From: DAHUYF01 sp963789275
GTDB lineage: Bacteria > Pseudomonadota > Alphaproteobacteria > ATCC43930 > CGMCC-115725
DNA: 64,000 nt
Assembly: GCA_963789275.1 (NCBI GenBank)
Contig: CAWBKF010000019.1
Span: forward strand, 167,250 to 231,249
Direction of reading: 5' to 3'
The stretch's first letter is position 1. Each line of letters begins with the position of its first letter. This document shows, piece after piece, positions 27,750-40,311 of the stretch. The translations under genes were made by a program, and so were the position numbers. The notes under the pieces were generated by a model. The model was not told where the DNA came from and made no database searches. It worked only from the letters and a program-made list of their open reading frames with translations.

Positions 27750-30186
27750 ATGTCGGCGCAAAAATACGTCCGGTGGTTTCGTGAGATTCGGCTCGAGGAT
27801 GTGCCGCTCGTCGGCGGCAAGAACGCCTCCCTCGGCGAGCTTTATTCCACCCTCGCGTCGGAAGGCGTCAGGGTGCCGAACGGTTTTGCCCTCACCGCAC
27901 AGGCCTATCGCGATGCCTTGGCCGAGGCTGATGCGGCAAACAAGCTCCACCGGCTCCTCGACGGAATCGACAAGACCGACGTCGAGGCTCTAGCGAAGCG
28001 CGCAGATGAGGCACGCCGGATCGTCTATGCCGCAACCGGCGGTGACGAGCTTCGTCGGCAGATCGCCGCGTCCTATCGCGCCTTGGAGGAGCAGTACGGT
28101 CGCGACGTCGCCGTCGCCGTCCGCAGCTCCGCGACCGCCGAAGACCTTCCTACCGCCAGCTTTGCCGGACAGCATGAGAGCTTCGTCAACATCCGAGGCG
28201 AGAACGATGTGTTCGAGGCCTGCCGGCGCTGTTTCGCCTCGATCTTCACCGACCGAGCGATCGTCTATCGCCTCGATAACGGCTTCGACCATTTCAAGGT
28301 TGCACTCTCGGTGGGTGTGATGAAGATGGTCCGCTCCGACCTCGCCGCAAGCGGCGTGATCTTTACGCTCGACACCGAATCGGGCTTCCGCGACGTTGTC
28401 TTCATCACCGGTGCCTATGGCCTCGGCGAGAGCATCGTTCAGGGTCGGGCCGACCCGGACGAGTTCTATGTCCACAAACCGACGTTCAAGAAGGGATATC
28501 GGGCTATTCTTCGTCGCTCGCTCGGCAAGAAGCAGGTGCGAATGGTCTATGCCCAAGGACATACGGGCGCGACCACTGAGACCGTCGCGACTGCCGATGC
28601 CGATCGCGAACATGTTCTGCCTTGACGATGCAGACGTGCTGAGCCTCGCCGACTTCGCCATCAAGGTCGAGGACCATTATACGGGCAAGGCCGGCCGGCC
28701 GATGCCGATGGACATCGAATGGGCGAAGGACGGCGAGGATGGCGGGCTCTATATCGTGCAGGCCCGGCCGGAGACCGTTGCTTCGCAACGATCCGCTGAG
28801 GCGTTCGAGACATACGCCCTCAAGGGAACCGGTCCGGTGCTCGCCAGTGGCCGCGCCGTGGGCGAGAAAATCGCCGCAGGCGCGGTGCGGGTGGTCGCCG
28901 ACATCAACGATCTCGCGGCGTTTCGACCGGGAGAGGTCCTGGTCTCGGACACGACGAGCCCCGACTGGGAGCCCGTGATGAAGACCGCCGCCGCGATCGT
29001 CACCAACCGCGGCGGCCGCACCTGTCACGCCGCCATCGTCGCCCGCGAACTCGGCGTGCCGGCGGTCGTCGGCGCCGAGGACGCGACGCAGGCGCTCAAG
29101 GCGGGGGCCACTGTGACCGTGTCTTGTGCCGAGGGCGAGGTCGGTCGCGTCTACGAGGGGCGGATTCCGTTCGAGACCGCGCGCATTGCCATCGGGACGC
29201 TCAAGCGGCCACGCACCGCGATCATGGTGAACCTGGGAAATCCCGATCTCGCCTTCGCAACGGCGATGCTGCCGAACGACGGCGTCGGGCTTGCACGAAT
29301 GGAGTTCATCATCAGCCAACATATCGGCGTTCACCCCATGGCGTTGGCGCAGCCGGAGAAGGTTACGTCTGCCGAGGACCGGAAAGCGATTGCAAAACTG
29401 GTCCGGCGGTACGAACGTCCCGCCGATTTCTTCATCGAGAAGCTGTCGGAGGGTGTCGGCACGATTGCCGCGGCGTTTTATCCGAAGCCGGTGATCGTGC
29501 GCCTCTCCGATTTCAAGACCAATGAATACACGAAGCTGATCGGCGGCGCCGCCTTCGAGCCCAAGGAAGAGAACCCGATGCTCGGCTTCCGCGGCGCTTC
29601 GCGCTACGCGCATCCTGCCTACGCCGCCGGATTTGCTCTGGAGTGCGCTGCACTGCGACGCGTGCGCGACGTCATGGGGCTCGCCAACCTCTGCGTCATG
29701 GTGCCGTTCTGCCGCCGCGTCGAGGAGGGCCGCCGCGTCATCGAGGCGATGGCGGCGAACGGGCTGAAGCAGGGCGAGGGCGGGCTCGAGATCTATGTCA
29801 TGTGCGAGATCCCGAACAACGTCATCCAGATCGACGCCTTCGCGAAGCTGTTCGACGGGTTTTCCATCGGCTCCAACGACCTGACCCAGCTCACGCTCGG
29901 CGTCGACCGGGACTCGGAGATCGTCGCCTTCGACTTCGACGAGCGTGATCCCGGAATGTTGGAGATGTTCCGTCTTGCGGTCGATGGCGCCAAGCGGAAT
30001 GGCCGCCATGTCGGGATTTGCGGTGAGGCGCCTGCGAACTATCCGGAGATCGCGAGGTTCCTGACCGGCCTCGGAATCGACTCGATCAGCGTCAATCCGG
30101 CAAGCCTGATGCGAACCATGACGGTCGTGCGCGAGGCCGAAGAGGGAAGCCCGCGCCGCTCGGAGGGCAGCGTGGCCGCTCAATAA
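27750..30186 (+). CDS. ppsA: Phosphoenolpyruvate synthase, one-base insertion
   Basis: About 811 residues when corrected. It makes phosphoenolpyruvate from pyruvate and ATP (gluconeogenesis). The N-terminal ATP-binding domain (VPLVGGKNASLGELY, VAVRSSATAEDLPTASFAGQ), the phosphohistidine swivel GGRTCHAAIVARELGVPAVVG and the C-terminal PEP-binding barrel ending ICGEAPANYPEIARFL are all present. An extra C at about 28611 breaks the frame between ADADRE and MFCLDDADVLSLA. The ATG at 27750 is chosen for its GAGGAG site nine bases upstream. glgP follows after 18 bases. Confidence 0.92.
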
Positions 30187-30204
30187 TCGCACGGGATCAC
30201 GGCG

Positions 30205-32729
30205 ATGGCGGCCTCTTTCTCACGCGATCTTCCCGCCGAGCTTGCTCCCTTGGAGGATCTCGCGCTCGATCTTCGTTGGACATGGAGCCACGAGGCGGAC
30301 GCGCTGTGGAAACGCGTTGACGCCGAGGCCTGGAGACCGGACCCGGAATCCCTGGACGATCCTTCAGAATGCGTCGACGGAGCGACTGAGAGAGCTTTCC
30401 GCCGATCGCTCATTCGTCGATCATCTCGAGCGCCTGGCTGCGGCTCGCCGTGCTTATCTCGAGCGGTCCGGCTGGTTTGCTTCGACATACGGCACCGCGG
30501 CGCTGACGGGTATTGCCTTTTTCAGCATGGAATTCGGTCTCAGTGATGCATTGCCGCTCTACGCGGGCGGTCTAGGCGTTCTCGCCGGCGATTTCCTCAA
30601 GACGGTCAGCGATCTCGGGATTCCCGCCATCGGTATTGGCCTGCTTTTTCAGGAGGGCTATTTCCGACAGACGATCGACGCTGCCGGATGGCAACATGAA
30701 GCATATCCCTACAACGAGCCAGCGACGATGCCGATCCGACTGGTTCTCGCGGATGGCGGGCGGTGGCTGCGCATCCCGCTCGAGCTGCCCGGTCGGACCC
30801 TGTTCTTACGGGTGTGGCAAGGCTCTGTCGGACGCGCGACGCTCTACCTCCTCGACAGCAACGATCCGCTCAACAGCCCGGTGGATCGAGGTATAACGGG
30901 CAAACTCTACGATGGTGGAACGGAGACCCGCCTCTTGCAGGAGATCGTTCTCGGCATCGGAGGGTGGCGGACCATCGAAATGTTGCGGCCGGAGATCGAG
31001 ATCTGCCACATCAATGAAGGCCACGCGGCATTCCTCGTCCTCGAGCGGGCGCGGCGGCTCGCCCAGCGACTTGGGATTGGCTTTTGGGAAGCCTGGTGGG
31101 CCGTGCGGGCAGGGACAGTGTTCACGACGCACACGCCTGTGGCGGCGGGATTCGACCGCTATTCCCAGGAGCTTATTGGAAGATATCTCCGCGTTCTGAT
31201 GGATTCTTCCAACAAAGCCGGAGCAGCGATAGCCGACATCCTGGCGCTGGGGCGCGCCGATCAGGATCGCACGGATGGCCTGTTCAATATGGCTTATCTC
31301 GCCGTTCGAGGTTCGTTGGCGAGCTTCGGCGTCAGCCGGCTGCATGGGCGCGTGAGCCGGCACATTTTCCGGCCATTGTTCCCGCGTTGGCCCGGCAGTC
31401 AGGTCCCGATCGATCATGTTACCAACGGCATCCATGTGCCGTCTTGGGATTCGGCTCAGGCCGATCAAATCTGGACTGCCGCTTGCGGTAAGGATCGGTG
31501 GCGGGGGATGCCCGATGCGTTGAGTGAGTCCATCGCAGGCTCTGTCGGACGAAGAGCTTTGGGCGATGCGCGGCGATAGTCGGAAGGAATTGGTGCAAAG
31601 CGTCCGCGCCCGCCTCATCACGCATCTGAGCAGCCGCGGCCTTTCCGCCGAAACCGTTGGACACGCGTCGGACGTGCTTGATCCGAATATCCTGACGCTC
31701 GGTTTTGCCCGTCGGTTCGCGGCCTACAAGCGTCCCAACTTGCTCCTTCGCGATGCCGCGCGGTTCGGCCGTCTTCTCAACGATGATCGCCGCCCGGCAC
31801 AGATCGTGGTCGCCGGCAAGGCCCACCCGGATGACGCCGAGGGTAAAAGAATGATCCAGGAGTGGATCGCTTTCGCGCAACGTCCGGAGTTCCGCCATCG
31901 CGTCGTGTTTCTCGAGGACTACGACATCGCGCTCGCGGAGGAGCTCGTCAAGGGCGTGGACGTGTGGATCAACACGCCCCGGCGTCCCTGGGAAGCCTGC
32001 GGCACGAGTGGAATGAAGATTCTTGCCAATGGCGGCCTCAATCTCTCGGAGCTCGACGGCTGGTGGGAAGAGGCATATGCACCAGAGCTCGGCTGGGCCA
32101 TCGGGGCCGAAGCTCACCATGGGGAACAGGAGCAAGACGCGCTCGACGCAGAGGCGCTCTACGTCGCGCTTGAGCGCCGCGTCGTACCGCAATACTACGA
32201 TCGCGACGCCGAAGGCGTGCCTCGCGCCTGGGTTGAACGGATACGTCGGAGCATGGCGGTGCTCACCCCCCGGTATTGCAGCACGAGGATGGTCCACGAA
32301 TACATTACCAAGGCATACCTACCGGGCGCGCAGGCTCTACGCGAGCGTCTCGCTGGGGTTGCCGAATTGGCGAAAAGACTAGCCCATTGGGAGCGTCGCG
32401 TCCGACTGGCGTGGGCGAGCCTCCATATCGGGGCGACGGCGGTGGCTCGCGAGAAAGACTCGCTGACCTTCTCGGTGCCCGTCTATCTTGGTGAAATGCC
32501 GTCAGACGATGTCCGCGTCGAGATCTATGCGGACCCTCGTGAGGGCGACGTAGCTGAGGTCATCGAGCTTGCCCGAGGCGAGCAGATTGCGGGCGCGGTG
32601 AACGGCTATGTCTACACGGGGCGTGCGTCCCCGACGCGTCCATCCGAGCACTTCACCGTTCGGATCGTGCCATATCATTCGGGCGTCCGAGTTCCAACGG
32701 AGCTTGCGCTCATTCTTTGGCAAAAGTGA
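30205..32729 (+). CDS. glgP: Alpha-glucan (glycogen/maltodextrin) phosphorylase with DUF3417 domain, two one-base insertions
   Basis: About 840 residues when corrected. GT35 phosphorylase of the shorter subgroup with an N-terminal DUF3417 helical domain (LAPLEDLALDLRWTWSHEAD). It releases glucose 1-phosphate from alpha-1,4 glucans. Key regions are FFSMEFGLSDALPLYAGGLG, TTHTPVAAGFDR and the PLP-Lys motif EACGTSGMK near residue 600. Frame slips occur near 30330-30345 (AEAW to RTRNPWTILQ) and near 31535-31543 (SESIA to LSDEELWAMRG). It is the last gene of the glgX-malQ-glk-ppsA-glgP run. Confidence 0.88.
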
Positions 32730-32835
32730 GGGAGCGATCGTCTGGGCGCACAATGCCGGCGGTCCCGACCGGCGATTTCGTCATCAAGCACAACATCGCC
32801 TTCAAAGCCGGCAGACAACCTGACCCGAGGGCGCA

Positions 32836-33090
32836 ATGGAGGAAACCATGACGGAGAAGCGCGAACTGGACGTGGTAGGGGTCTCGTATGCGGGGCCGCA
32901 CTGCGTCGAACCCGACTGCTACGAGATCGTGCTCGAAGTCCAGCCCGCGCCCGGGGCACCCCCGATGCAGATCGCGTTGCGATTTCACTCGGCTGAGGCG
33001 ACATTCCTTGCGCACATGGTGCAATCAAATCCACCTCATGCTCGCGTTGATGAAGACTTGCTGGATCAGGTCGCCGCTCACGACACATAA
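32836..33090 (+). CDS. Small hypothetical protein (84 aa)
   Basis: Short soluble acidic protein; MEETMTEKRELDVVGVSYAG is the start, with a second possible ATG at 32848. Strand-rich middle (CYEIVLEVQPAP, MQIALRFHS) and a helical end. It follows glgP by about 100 bases and precedes a gene-free stretch. No family is recognised. Confidence 0.45.
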   Translation: MEETMTEKRELDVVGVSYAGPHCVEPDCYEIVLEVQPAPGAPPMQIALRFHSAEATFLAHMVQSNPPHARVDEDLLDQVAAHDT

Positions 33091-33811
33091 GGCATGCCAT
33101 CTTCGAGACATCCAGGCTGACGCAGAAGAGGTGTCAATCGGCACGCCGAATAACACTTCTGCTGCGGTGGCGAATATATGCCCTCGTCTTGATGGCATCC
33201 GGCTTGCCATAGAACTCGCTGCGGCAGGTGCAGCGGCGCTTGGCGTGGAGGTACCCGTAAGCAGCCGAACTGATTGCGTCGGGAAGTGCCGGCCAGATGA
33301 CGGCGCAAGCTCAAGCCGGCGCACGAACGTACAAATCGCAGCGTGAGACTTCTATGCTCCTACGGGCATCGCGCGTAGCCTTGCCTCAAGCAGCGCGATC
33401 TTCGAGGGGCTCCGCCTTATGGGCCAGCGACTTTCAGCAGCGGGCGTCGTCCACGGTGCCAATCAGCCGGCCACGTCGGAAGCGGCCGAGGTCGACGGGC
33501 AGCCGGGCGGCTGCGTATTCGCCGGCATGGAGCCTGCCACAGTCGCCTCGGGTCGCCGGTACGGGACTTGCCAAAGGGGGGCTGTCGCCTACTTGGATAT
33601 GTGCAGCACGCGCCCGGGGCGCCCGGACCCGGCAAGCTGCACCTGCGCAGGCCGCGTTCGAGGGAGCCGAGACAACTGTTTCCGGCGCCCGATAACCTCT
33701 CGACTATCCAGCCTCGGCACCTGGGTGCTGTCGCGACCGATGGAGCGTGGGGGTACGTGAAATGAAGTCAAAACCGCGCGATCTTGTCGACGTTCCTGCC
33801 TCCACCGGGGG
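33091..33811. other. About 720 bases without a supportable gene
   Basis: No frame here gives a recognisable protein on either strand, and the frames that stay open are Arg/Ala/Pro-rich out-of-frame readings. The segment probably holds the decayed 5' part of the sugar transporter whose remnant follows. Confidence 0.5.
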
Positions 33812-34169
33812 TTGGCGTCCGATGCCGTCACCCTTGTCGTGGGACGCTTCATTGTCGGCCTCGGCGTCGGGGTGGCGGCGGTCGCGGCACCGCTCTATGC
33901 CGCCGAGCTGGCGCCGGCAAGCCAGCGCGGGCGTTTCGTTTCCAGCTATCAGCTCGCGATTACCGTGGGCATTTTCCTGGCGTACCTGATGAATGCCCAT
34001 TTGGTCAGCGCCCAGCTGTCGCAAAGCGATGCCTGGCGTGTGATGCTGGGAGCGGCCGCGGTTCGCGCTATTCTGCGCCGTTGGCTGGGTGTGGGTCTAC
34101 CGCGCTGTCCCGGAGACCAAGCAACAGTCTCTTGAGCAGATCCAACAAATGTGGATGCAGAAATCCTAG
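33812..34169 (+). pseudogene. Remnant of an MFS sugar-porter gene
   Basis: The segment VGRFIVGLGVGVAAVAAPLYAAELAP...RGRFVSSYQLAITVGIFLAYL corresponds to helices 4-5 of the sugar porter family (XylE/GalP type), including the R-x-G-R cytoplasmic motif. The sequence then jumps to WVYRAVPETKQQSLEQIQQ with a stop at 34169; that is the PETK motif found after the last helix. Helices 1-3 and 6-12 are missing. The former gene lay between glgP and tal, consistent with sugar uptake for the cluster. Confidence 0.7.
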
Positions 34170-34236
34170 ACCGCATTTCTCAGGGACGTTTCAGATCTCG
34201 GGACGTTGTTTTGATCTTCAGATCTCAGGTGACGCG

Positions 34237-35323
34237 ATGAACGCAACCAGGAAGCTCCACGATCTCGGCCAGAGCCTTTGGCTCGACAATATTACCCGCG
34301 ACCTGCTGAACAGCGGCACGCTCGACCGTTATATCGACCAGCTTTCGGTGACCGGGCTTACCTCGAATCCCACGATCTTCGACCATGCCATCAAGAACAG
34401 CACGACCTATGACGACGCCATTCGCCGGCAGGCGCGCTCGGCGAGGTCGGAGGAGGATCTGTTCTTTGGCTTGGCGCTGGACGACCTGACCCGGGCCGCC
34501 GATCTGTTCCAGCCGGTCTTCGCGCGGACCGACGGCGTCGACGGCTGGGTCTCGCTGGAGGTCTCTCCCTTGCTTGCCCGCGACACGGCCAGCACCCTTG
34601 CGGCGGCCAAGGGGCTCCACGAGAGAGGCGGAAAATCCAACCTCTTCATCAAGATTCCCGGCACGAAGGAAGGCCTGCCCGCCATCGAGGAAGCCATATT
34701 CGCCGGCGTACCCGTCAACGTGACGCTGCTGTTCTCGCGCGAGCAATATGTGGCGGCGGCCGAAGCCTATTTGCGCGGTGTCGAGCGGCGTATCGAGGCG
34801 GGCCTCAATCCGGCGATCGGATCGGTCGCCTCGGTGTTCGTCAGCCGCTGGGACGTCGCCGTCGCGGCGAAGGTGCCAGCGGAGTTGGCGAACCGCCTCG
34901 GCATCGCCATCGCGCAGCGTACCTACAAGGCCTATCGCGGACCTGCTGGGCTCGACCCGGTGGCACCGGGCCGCCAATGCCGGCGCCCGGGCTCAGCGCC
35001 TGCTGTGGGCCAGCACGGGCACCAAGGATCCGAAGGCCTCGGACATCCTCTACGTGAAGGCGCTCGCCGCGCCCTTCACGGTCGATACCATGCCCGAGGG
35101 CACCCTCAAGGCTTTCGCCGATCACGGCGAGGTCGGCGATATCTTGCCCGCAGACGGCGGCGACTGCGAAGCGGTGCTCGCGAGCTTCGCCAAAGCGGGG
35201 ATCGATGTCGATGCTCTCGCCGATCGGCTCCAGGACGAGGGGGCGGAGTCCTTCGTGAAATCCTGGAACGATCTGATGTCTTGCATCGCATCGAAGAGTG
35301 CGGCCATCCGAAAGGCGGGCTGA
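34237..35323 (+). CDS. tal: Transaldolase, one-base insertion
   Basis: About 361 residues when corrected, the longer bacterial transaldolase type. It moves dihydroxyacetone units between sugar phosphates in the non-oxidative pentose phosphate pathway. Opening LGQSLWLDNITRDLL, VTGLTSNPTIFDHAI and the Schiff-base Lys in SNLFIKIPGTKEGL near residue 145 are present. An extra G at 34939-34940 splits TYKAYR from DLLGSTRWHRAANAGA. The ATG at 34237 has an AGGTGA ribosome site. pgi follows after 59 bases; in some Acetobacteraceae tal and pgi are fused, but here they are separate. Confidence 0.9.
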
Positions 35324-35382
35324 TCGTCGAGGCCGTGGCGTCCGCCGAGGGCAGTCGCCCGTATTCCACGAGGACAAAATCG

Positions 35383-37021
<1,639 letters not shown>

Positions 37022-37117
37022 TGTCACGAGGATATACCGACCTGGTTGCGACGCCGCTGAGAATTCGTTGGCCCGCCGACGGCGTCGCGAATTGCTCTGT
37101 GACAGGAGGATCGGCTC

Positions 37118-38137
37118 GTGCAACTCGGAATGATCGGCCTCGGCCGGATGGGAGCCAATATGGTGCGCCGGCTCCTAAAGGGCGGCCACCAATGCGTGGT
37201 CTACGATATGTCCGCGAAGGCGGTGGCGGAACTGGTGCAAGAGAAGGCAGTCGGCACGGCTTCGTTGGCCGAGTTCGCCGAAAACCTGAAGAAGCCGCGC
37301 GCGGTCTGGCTGATGGTCCCGGCCGGCGCGGTCGACAAGACCATTGCCGATCTGCTGCCGCATCTCGAGCGCGGCGATATCGTGATCGACGGCGGCAATT
37401 CCTATTACATCGACGATATTCGCCGGGCTAAGGAACTGGCGCCCAAAGGCATCCATTATGTCGAGGTCGGCACCAGCGGCGGCGTCTGGGGGCTGGAGCG
37501 CGGTTATTGCATGATGATCGGCGGCGAGTCCGAGGTGGTGAAGCATCTCGATCCGATCTTCGCCAGCCTGGCCCCCGGCCGCGGCGACATCCCGCGCACT
37601 CCGGGACGGGAGCGGGTGGGCGGCACATCCGAGCAGGGCTATCTGCATTGCGGGCCCAGCGGCGCCGGCCATTTCGTCAAGATGGTGCACAACGGCATCG
37701 AATATGGCCTGATGGCCGCCTATGCCGAGGGTCTGGCGGTTCTCAAGGCGGCCAACATCGGCAAGAAGGCCGGCGTGGTCGACGCCGAAACCACGCCGCT
37801 GCGCGATCCCGAGCACTATCAGTACGATCTCAACCTGCCGGACATCACCGAGGTCTGGCGCCGCGGCAGCGTGATCGCGTCCTGGCTGCTCGATCTCTCG
37901 GCGGCGGCCTTGATCCAGGACCCGGAGCTGTCGGATTTCGCGGGCAGGGTGTCCGACTCCGGCGAAGGCCGCTGGACGATCAAGGCCGCGATCGATGAGG
38001 GGGTGCCGGCCCATGTGCTGTCCTCGGCCCTCTATGAGCGCTTCAGCTCGCGCGGCGAGGCGGATTTCGCTGACAAGCTGCTCTCGGCCATGCGCTACGA
38101 GTTCGGCGGACATCTCGAGAAGCCCGCCAAATCCTAG
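37118..38137 (+). CDS. gnd: 6-phosphogluconate dehydrogenase, short NAD-type
   Basis: 339-residue oxidative decarboxylase giving ribulose 5-phosphate and a reduced cofactor. The coenzyme-binding GLGRMGANMVRRLL is at residues 7-20, IDGGNSYY near 90, and the catalytic-Lys helix GHFVKMVHNGIEYGLM near 190. Its length places it in the short (YqeC/GndA) group, whose members often prefer NAD. The start is GTG at 37118 with an AGGAGGA site eight bases upstream. It lies between pgi and tkt in the pentose phosphate cluster. Confidence 0.94.
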   Translation: MQLGMIGLGRMGANMVRRLLKGGHQCVVYDMSAKAVAELVQEKAVGTASLAEFAENLKKPRAVWLMVPAGAVDKTIADLLPHLERGDIVIDGGNSYYIDDIRRAKELAPKGIHYVEVGTSGGVWGLERGYCMMIGGESEVVKHLDPIFASLAPGRGDIPRTPGRERVGGTSEQGYLHCGPSGAGHFVKMVHNGIEYGLMAAYAEGLAVLKAANIGKKAGVVDAETTPLRDPEHYQYDLNLPDITEVWRRGSVIASWLLDLSAAALIQDPELSDFAGRVSDSGEGRWTIKAAIDEGVPAHVLSSALYERFSSRGEADFADKLLSAMRYEFGGHLEKPAKS

Positions 38138-38176
38138 CGGGCTGCAGCCTGAGCGCGCGGAAGGGAGTTGAGCGGC

Positions 38177-40234
38177 ATGGACAAGGACGATCTCGACCAG
38201 CTGGCGATCAACACGATCCGCACCCTCTCGATCGACGCGGTCCAGCAGGCGAAATCCGGGCATCCGGGCACGCCCATGGCGCTGGCGCCCCTCGTTTATA
38301 CGATCTGGAACCGGGTCATGCGCTTCGACCCCAAGGATCCGATCTGGCCCGACCGCGACCGGTTCGTGCTGTCCAACGGCCATGCCTCGATGCTGCTCTG
38401 GTCGGTGCTGTATCTGACGGGCACCGTCGCGGTGAACGCCGATTATGAGCGTCTGGGGCAGCCGTCGGTGACGTTGGACGACATCCGCCACTTCCGGCAA
38501 CTCGGCAGCAAGGCGCCCGGACATGCGGAATATCACTGGACGTCGGGAGTAGAGACGACCACCGGCCCATTGGGCCAGGGGATCGCCACCAGCGTCGGCA
38601 TGGCCATCGCGCGCAAGTGGCTGGGCGCGCGGTACAACCGACCGGGCTTCGAGATCTTCGACTACAGCATCTATACGGTGTGCGGCGACGGCTGCCTGAT
38701 GGAGGGCGTCGGCTCCGAGGCGGCCTCGCTGGCCGGGCATCTCGGCCTCGACGATCTCTGCTGGATCTACGACAACAACCACATCACCATCGAGGGCAAC
38801 ACGCGCATCACCTTCACCGAGGATGTCGCGGCCCGCTTTCTCGCCTATCACTGGAACGTGCTGCGGGTCGGCGATGCCAATGACCTCGAGCGGATCGAGG
38901 ATGCGCTCGCGGTCTTCCGGAAGACCAAAGGCCGGCCGACCCTGATCATCCTCGACAGCCACATCGGCTATGGCTCGCCGCACAAGGTCGATACGGCGGC
39001 CGCCCATGGCGAGCCCTTGGGCGAGGAAGAGGTGAGGCTTACCAAGCGCGCCTATGGCTGGCCGGAGGACGCCAAGTTTCTCGTCCCCGACGGGGTGCGC
39101 GAGCATTTCGATGCCGGGGTCGGCCGGCGCGGCGCCGACGCGCGGCGCCGTTGGGAGAAGCTCTTTGCCTCATACCGGGCACAGTTTCCGCAGCTCGCCA
39201 CCGAGATCGACCAGATGCAGCGCCGCGAGCTGCCCGAGGGATGGGATCGCAATCTGCCGAGCTTCTCCGCCGACCCCAAGGGGATCGCCGGACGCGATGC
39301 CTCGGGCGAGGTGCTGAACGTGCTCGCCCAGAACATCCCCTGGTTCCTGGGCGGCTCGGCGGATCTCGCGCCCTCGAACAAGACGACGCTCAAATTCGAG
39401 GGTGCCGGCGATTTCGAGGCCGCGACGCCCGGTGGTCGGAATCTGCATTTCGGCATTCGCGAGCACGCCATGGCGGCGATCGTCAACGGCCTGTCGCTGT
39501 CGAAGCTGCGGGCCTTCGGTGCGACCTTTTTCATCTTCAGCGATTATGCGCGTCCCGCCATCCGGCTTTCCGCTCTGATGGAGCTGCCGACGATCTTTGT
39601 CTTCACCCATGATGCCATGGGCGACGGCGAGGACGGGCCGACCCATCAGCCGGTGGAGCAGCTGATCTCGCTGCGTGCGGTACCCGGCCTGGTCGTGCTG
39701 CGCCCTGGTGATGCCAACGAGGTCGTCGAGGCCTATCGCTATATCCTGCAGCTGCGCCATCAGCCGGCGGTGCTCGCGCTGTCGCGCCAGACCTTGCCGA
39801 CGTTCGATCGCAGAAAATATGCTGCGGCGGCCGGCGTCGCTCGCGGCGCTTACGTCATGGCGGACGCGCCCGGCGGATCGCCCGAGCTTATCGTCATCGC
39901 TTCGGGCAGCGAGGTCTCTCTGGCCGTCGACGCGCATGAGACGCTGGTGAGCCAGGGGATCCGCTCCCGCCTGGTCTCCATGCCCTCCTGGGACATCTTC
40001 GAGCATCAGCCGCAATCCTATCGCGAGACCGTGCTGCCGCCCAAGGTCACGGCGCGCATCGCGGTGGAGCAGGGATCGGTCCTGGGATGGGAGCGCTATG
40101 TCGGCGCCGCCGGCAAAGTCATCGGCATGAAGACCTTCGGCGCTTCCGCGCCGCTCAAGGAGCTGCAGCGAAAGTTCGGCTTCGAGCCTGAGCGGATCGT
40201 CGCCGCGGCCAAGGAGCTGCTCGGACGCGGCTGA
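38177..40234 (+). CDS. tkt: Transketolase
   Basis: 685-residue thiamine-diphosphate enzyme moving two-carbon ketol units in the pentose phosphate pathway. An N-terminal SGHPGTPMALAPL and the TPP/Mg motif GDGCLMEGVGSEAASLAGHL...YDNNHITIEG near residues 170-205 are visible. The pyrimidine-domain catalytic Glu is in HFGIREHAM, and a C-terminal domain is present. I prefer the ATG at 38177 (GGGAG ten bases upstream) to the TTG three codons earlier. The gene is intact, unlike several neighbours. Confidence 0.95.
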   Translation: MDKDDLDQLAINTIRTLSIDAVQQAKSGHPGTPMALAPLVYTIWNRVMRFDPKDPIWPDRDRFVLSNGHASMLLWSVLYLTGTVAVNADYERLGQPSVTLDDIRHFRQLGSKAPGHAEYHWTSGVETTTGPLGQGIATSVGMAIARKWLGARYNRPGFEIFDYSIYTVCGDGCLMEGVGSEAASLAGHLGLDDLCWIYDNNHITIEGNTRITFTEDVAARFLAYHWNVLRVGDANDLERIEDALAVFRKTKGRPTLIILDSHIGYGSPHKVDTAAAHGEPLGEEEVRLTKRAYGWPEDAKFLVPDGVREHFDAGVGRRGADARRRWEKLFASYRAQFPQLATEIDQMQRRELPEGWDRNLPSFSADPKGIAGRDASGEVLNVLAQNIPWFLGGSADLAPSNKTTLKFEGAGDFEAATPGGRNLHFGIREHAMAAIVNGLSLSKLRAFGATFFIFSDYARPAIRLSALMELPTIFVFTHDAMGDGEDGPTHQPVEQLISLRAVPGLVVLRPGDANEVVEAYRYILQLRHQPAVLALSRQTLPTFDRRKYAAAAGVARGAYVMADAPGGSPELIVIASGSEVSLAVDAHETLVSQGIRSRLVSMPSWDIFEHQPQSYRETVLPPKVTARIAVEQGSVLGWERYVGAAGKVIGMKTFGASAPLKELQRKFGFEPERIVAAAKELLGRG

Positions 40235-40311
40235 CGATGCGGGCGGCGCGGGGGATGATGATCGGCAGCCGCGCAGCGGCGGTCGAGGTAAAAGAAAGGA
40301 GCGAGGCGACG

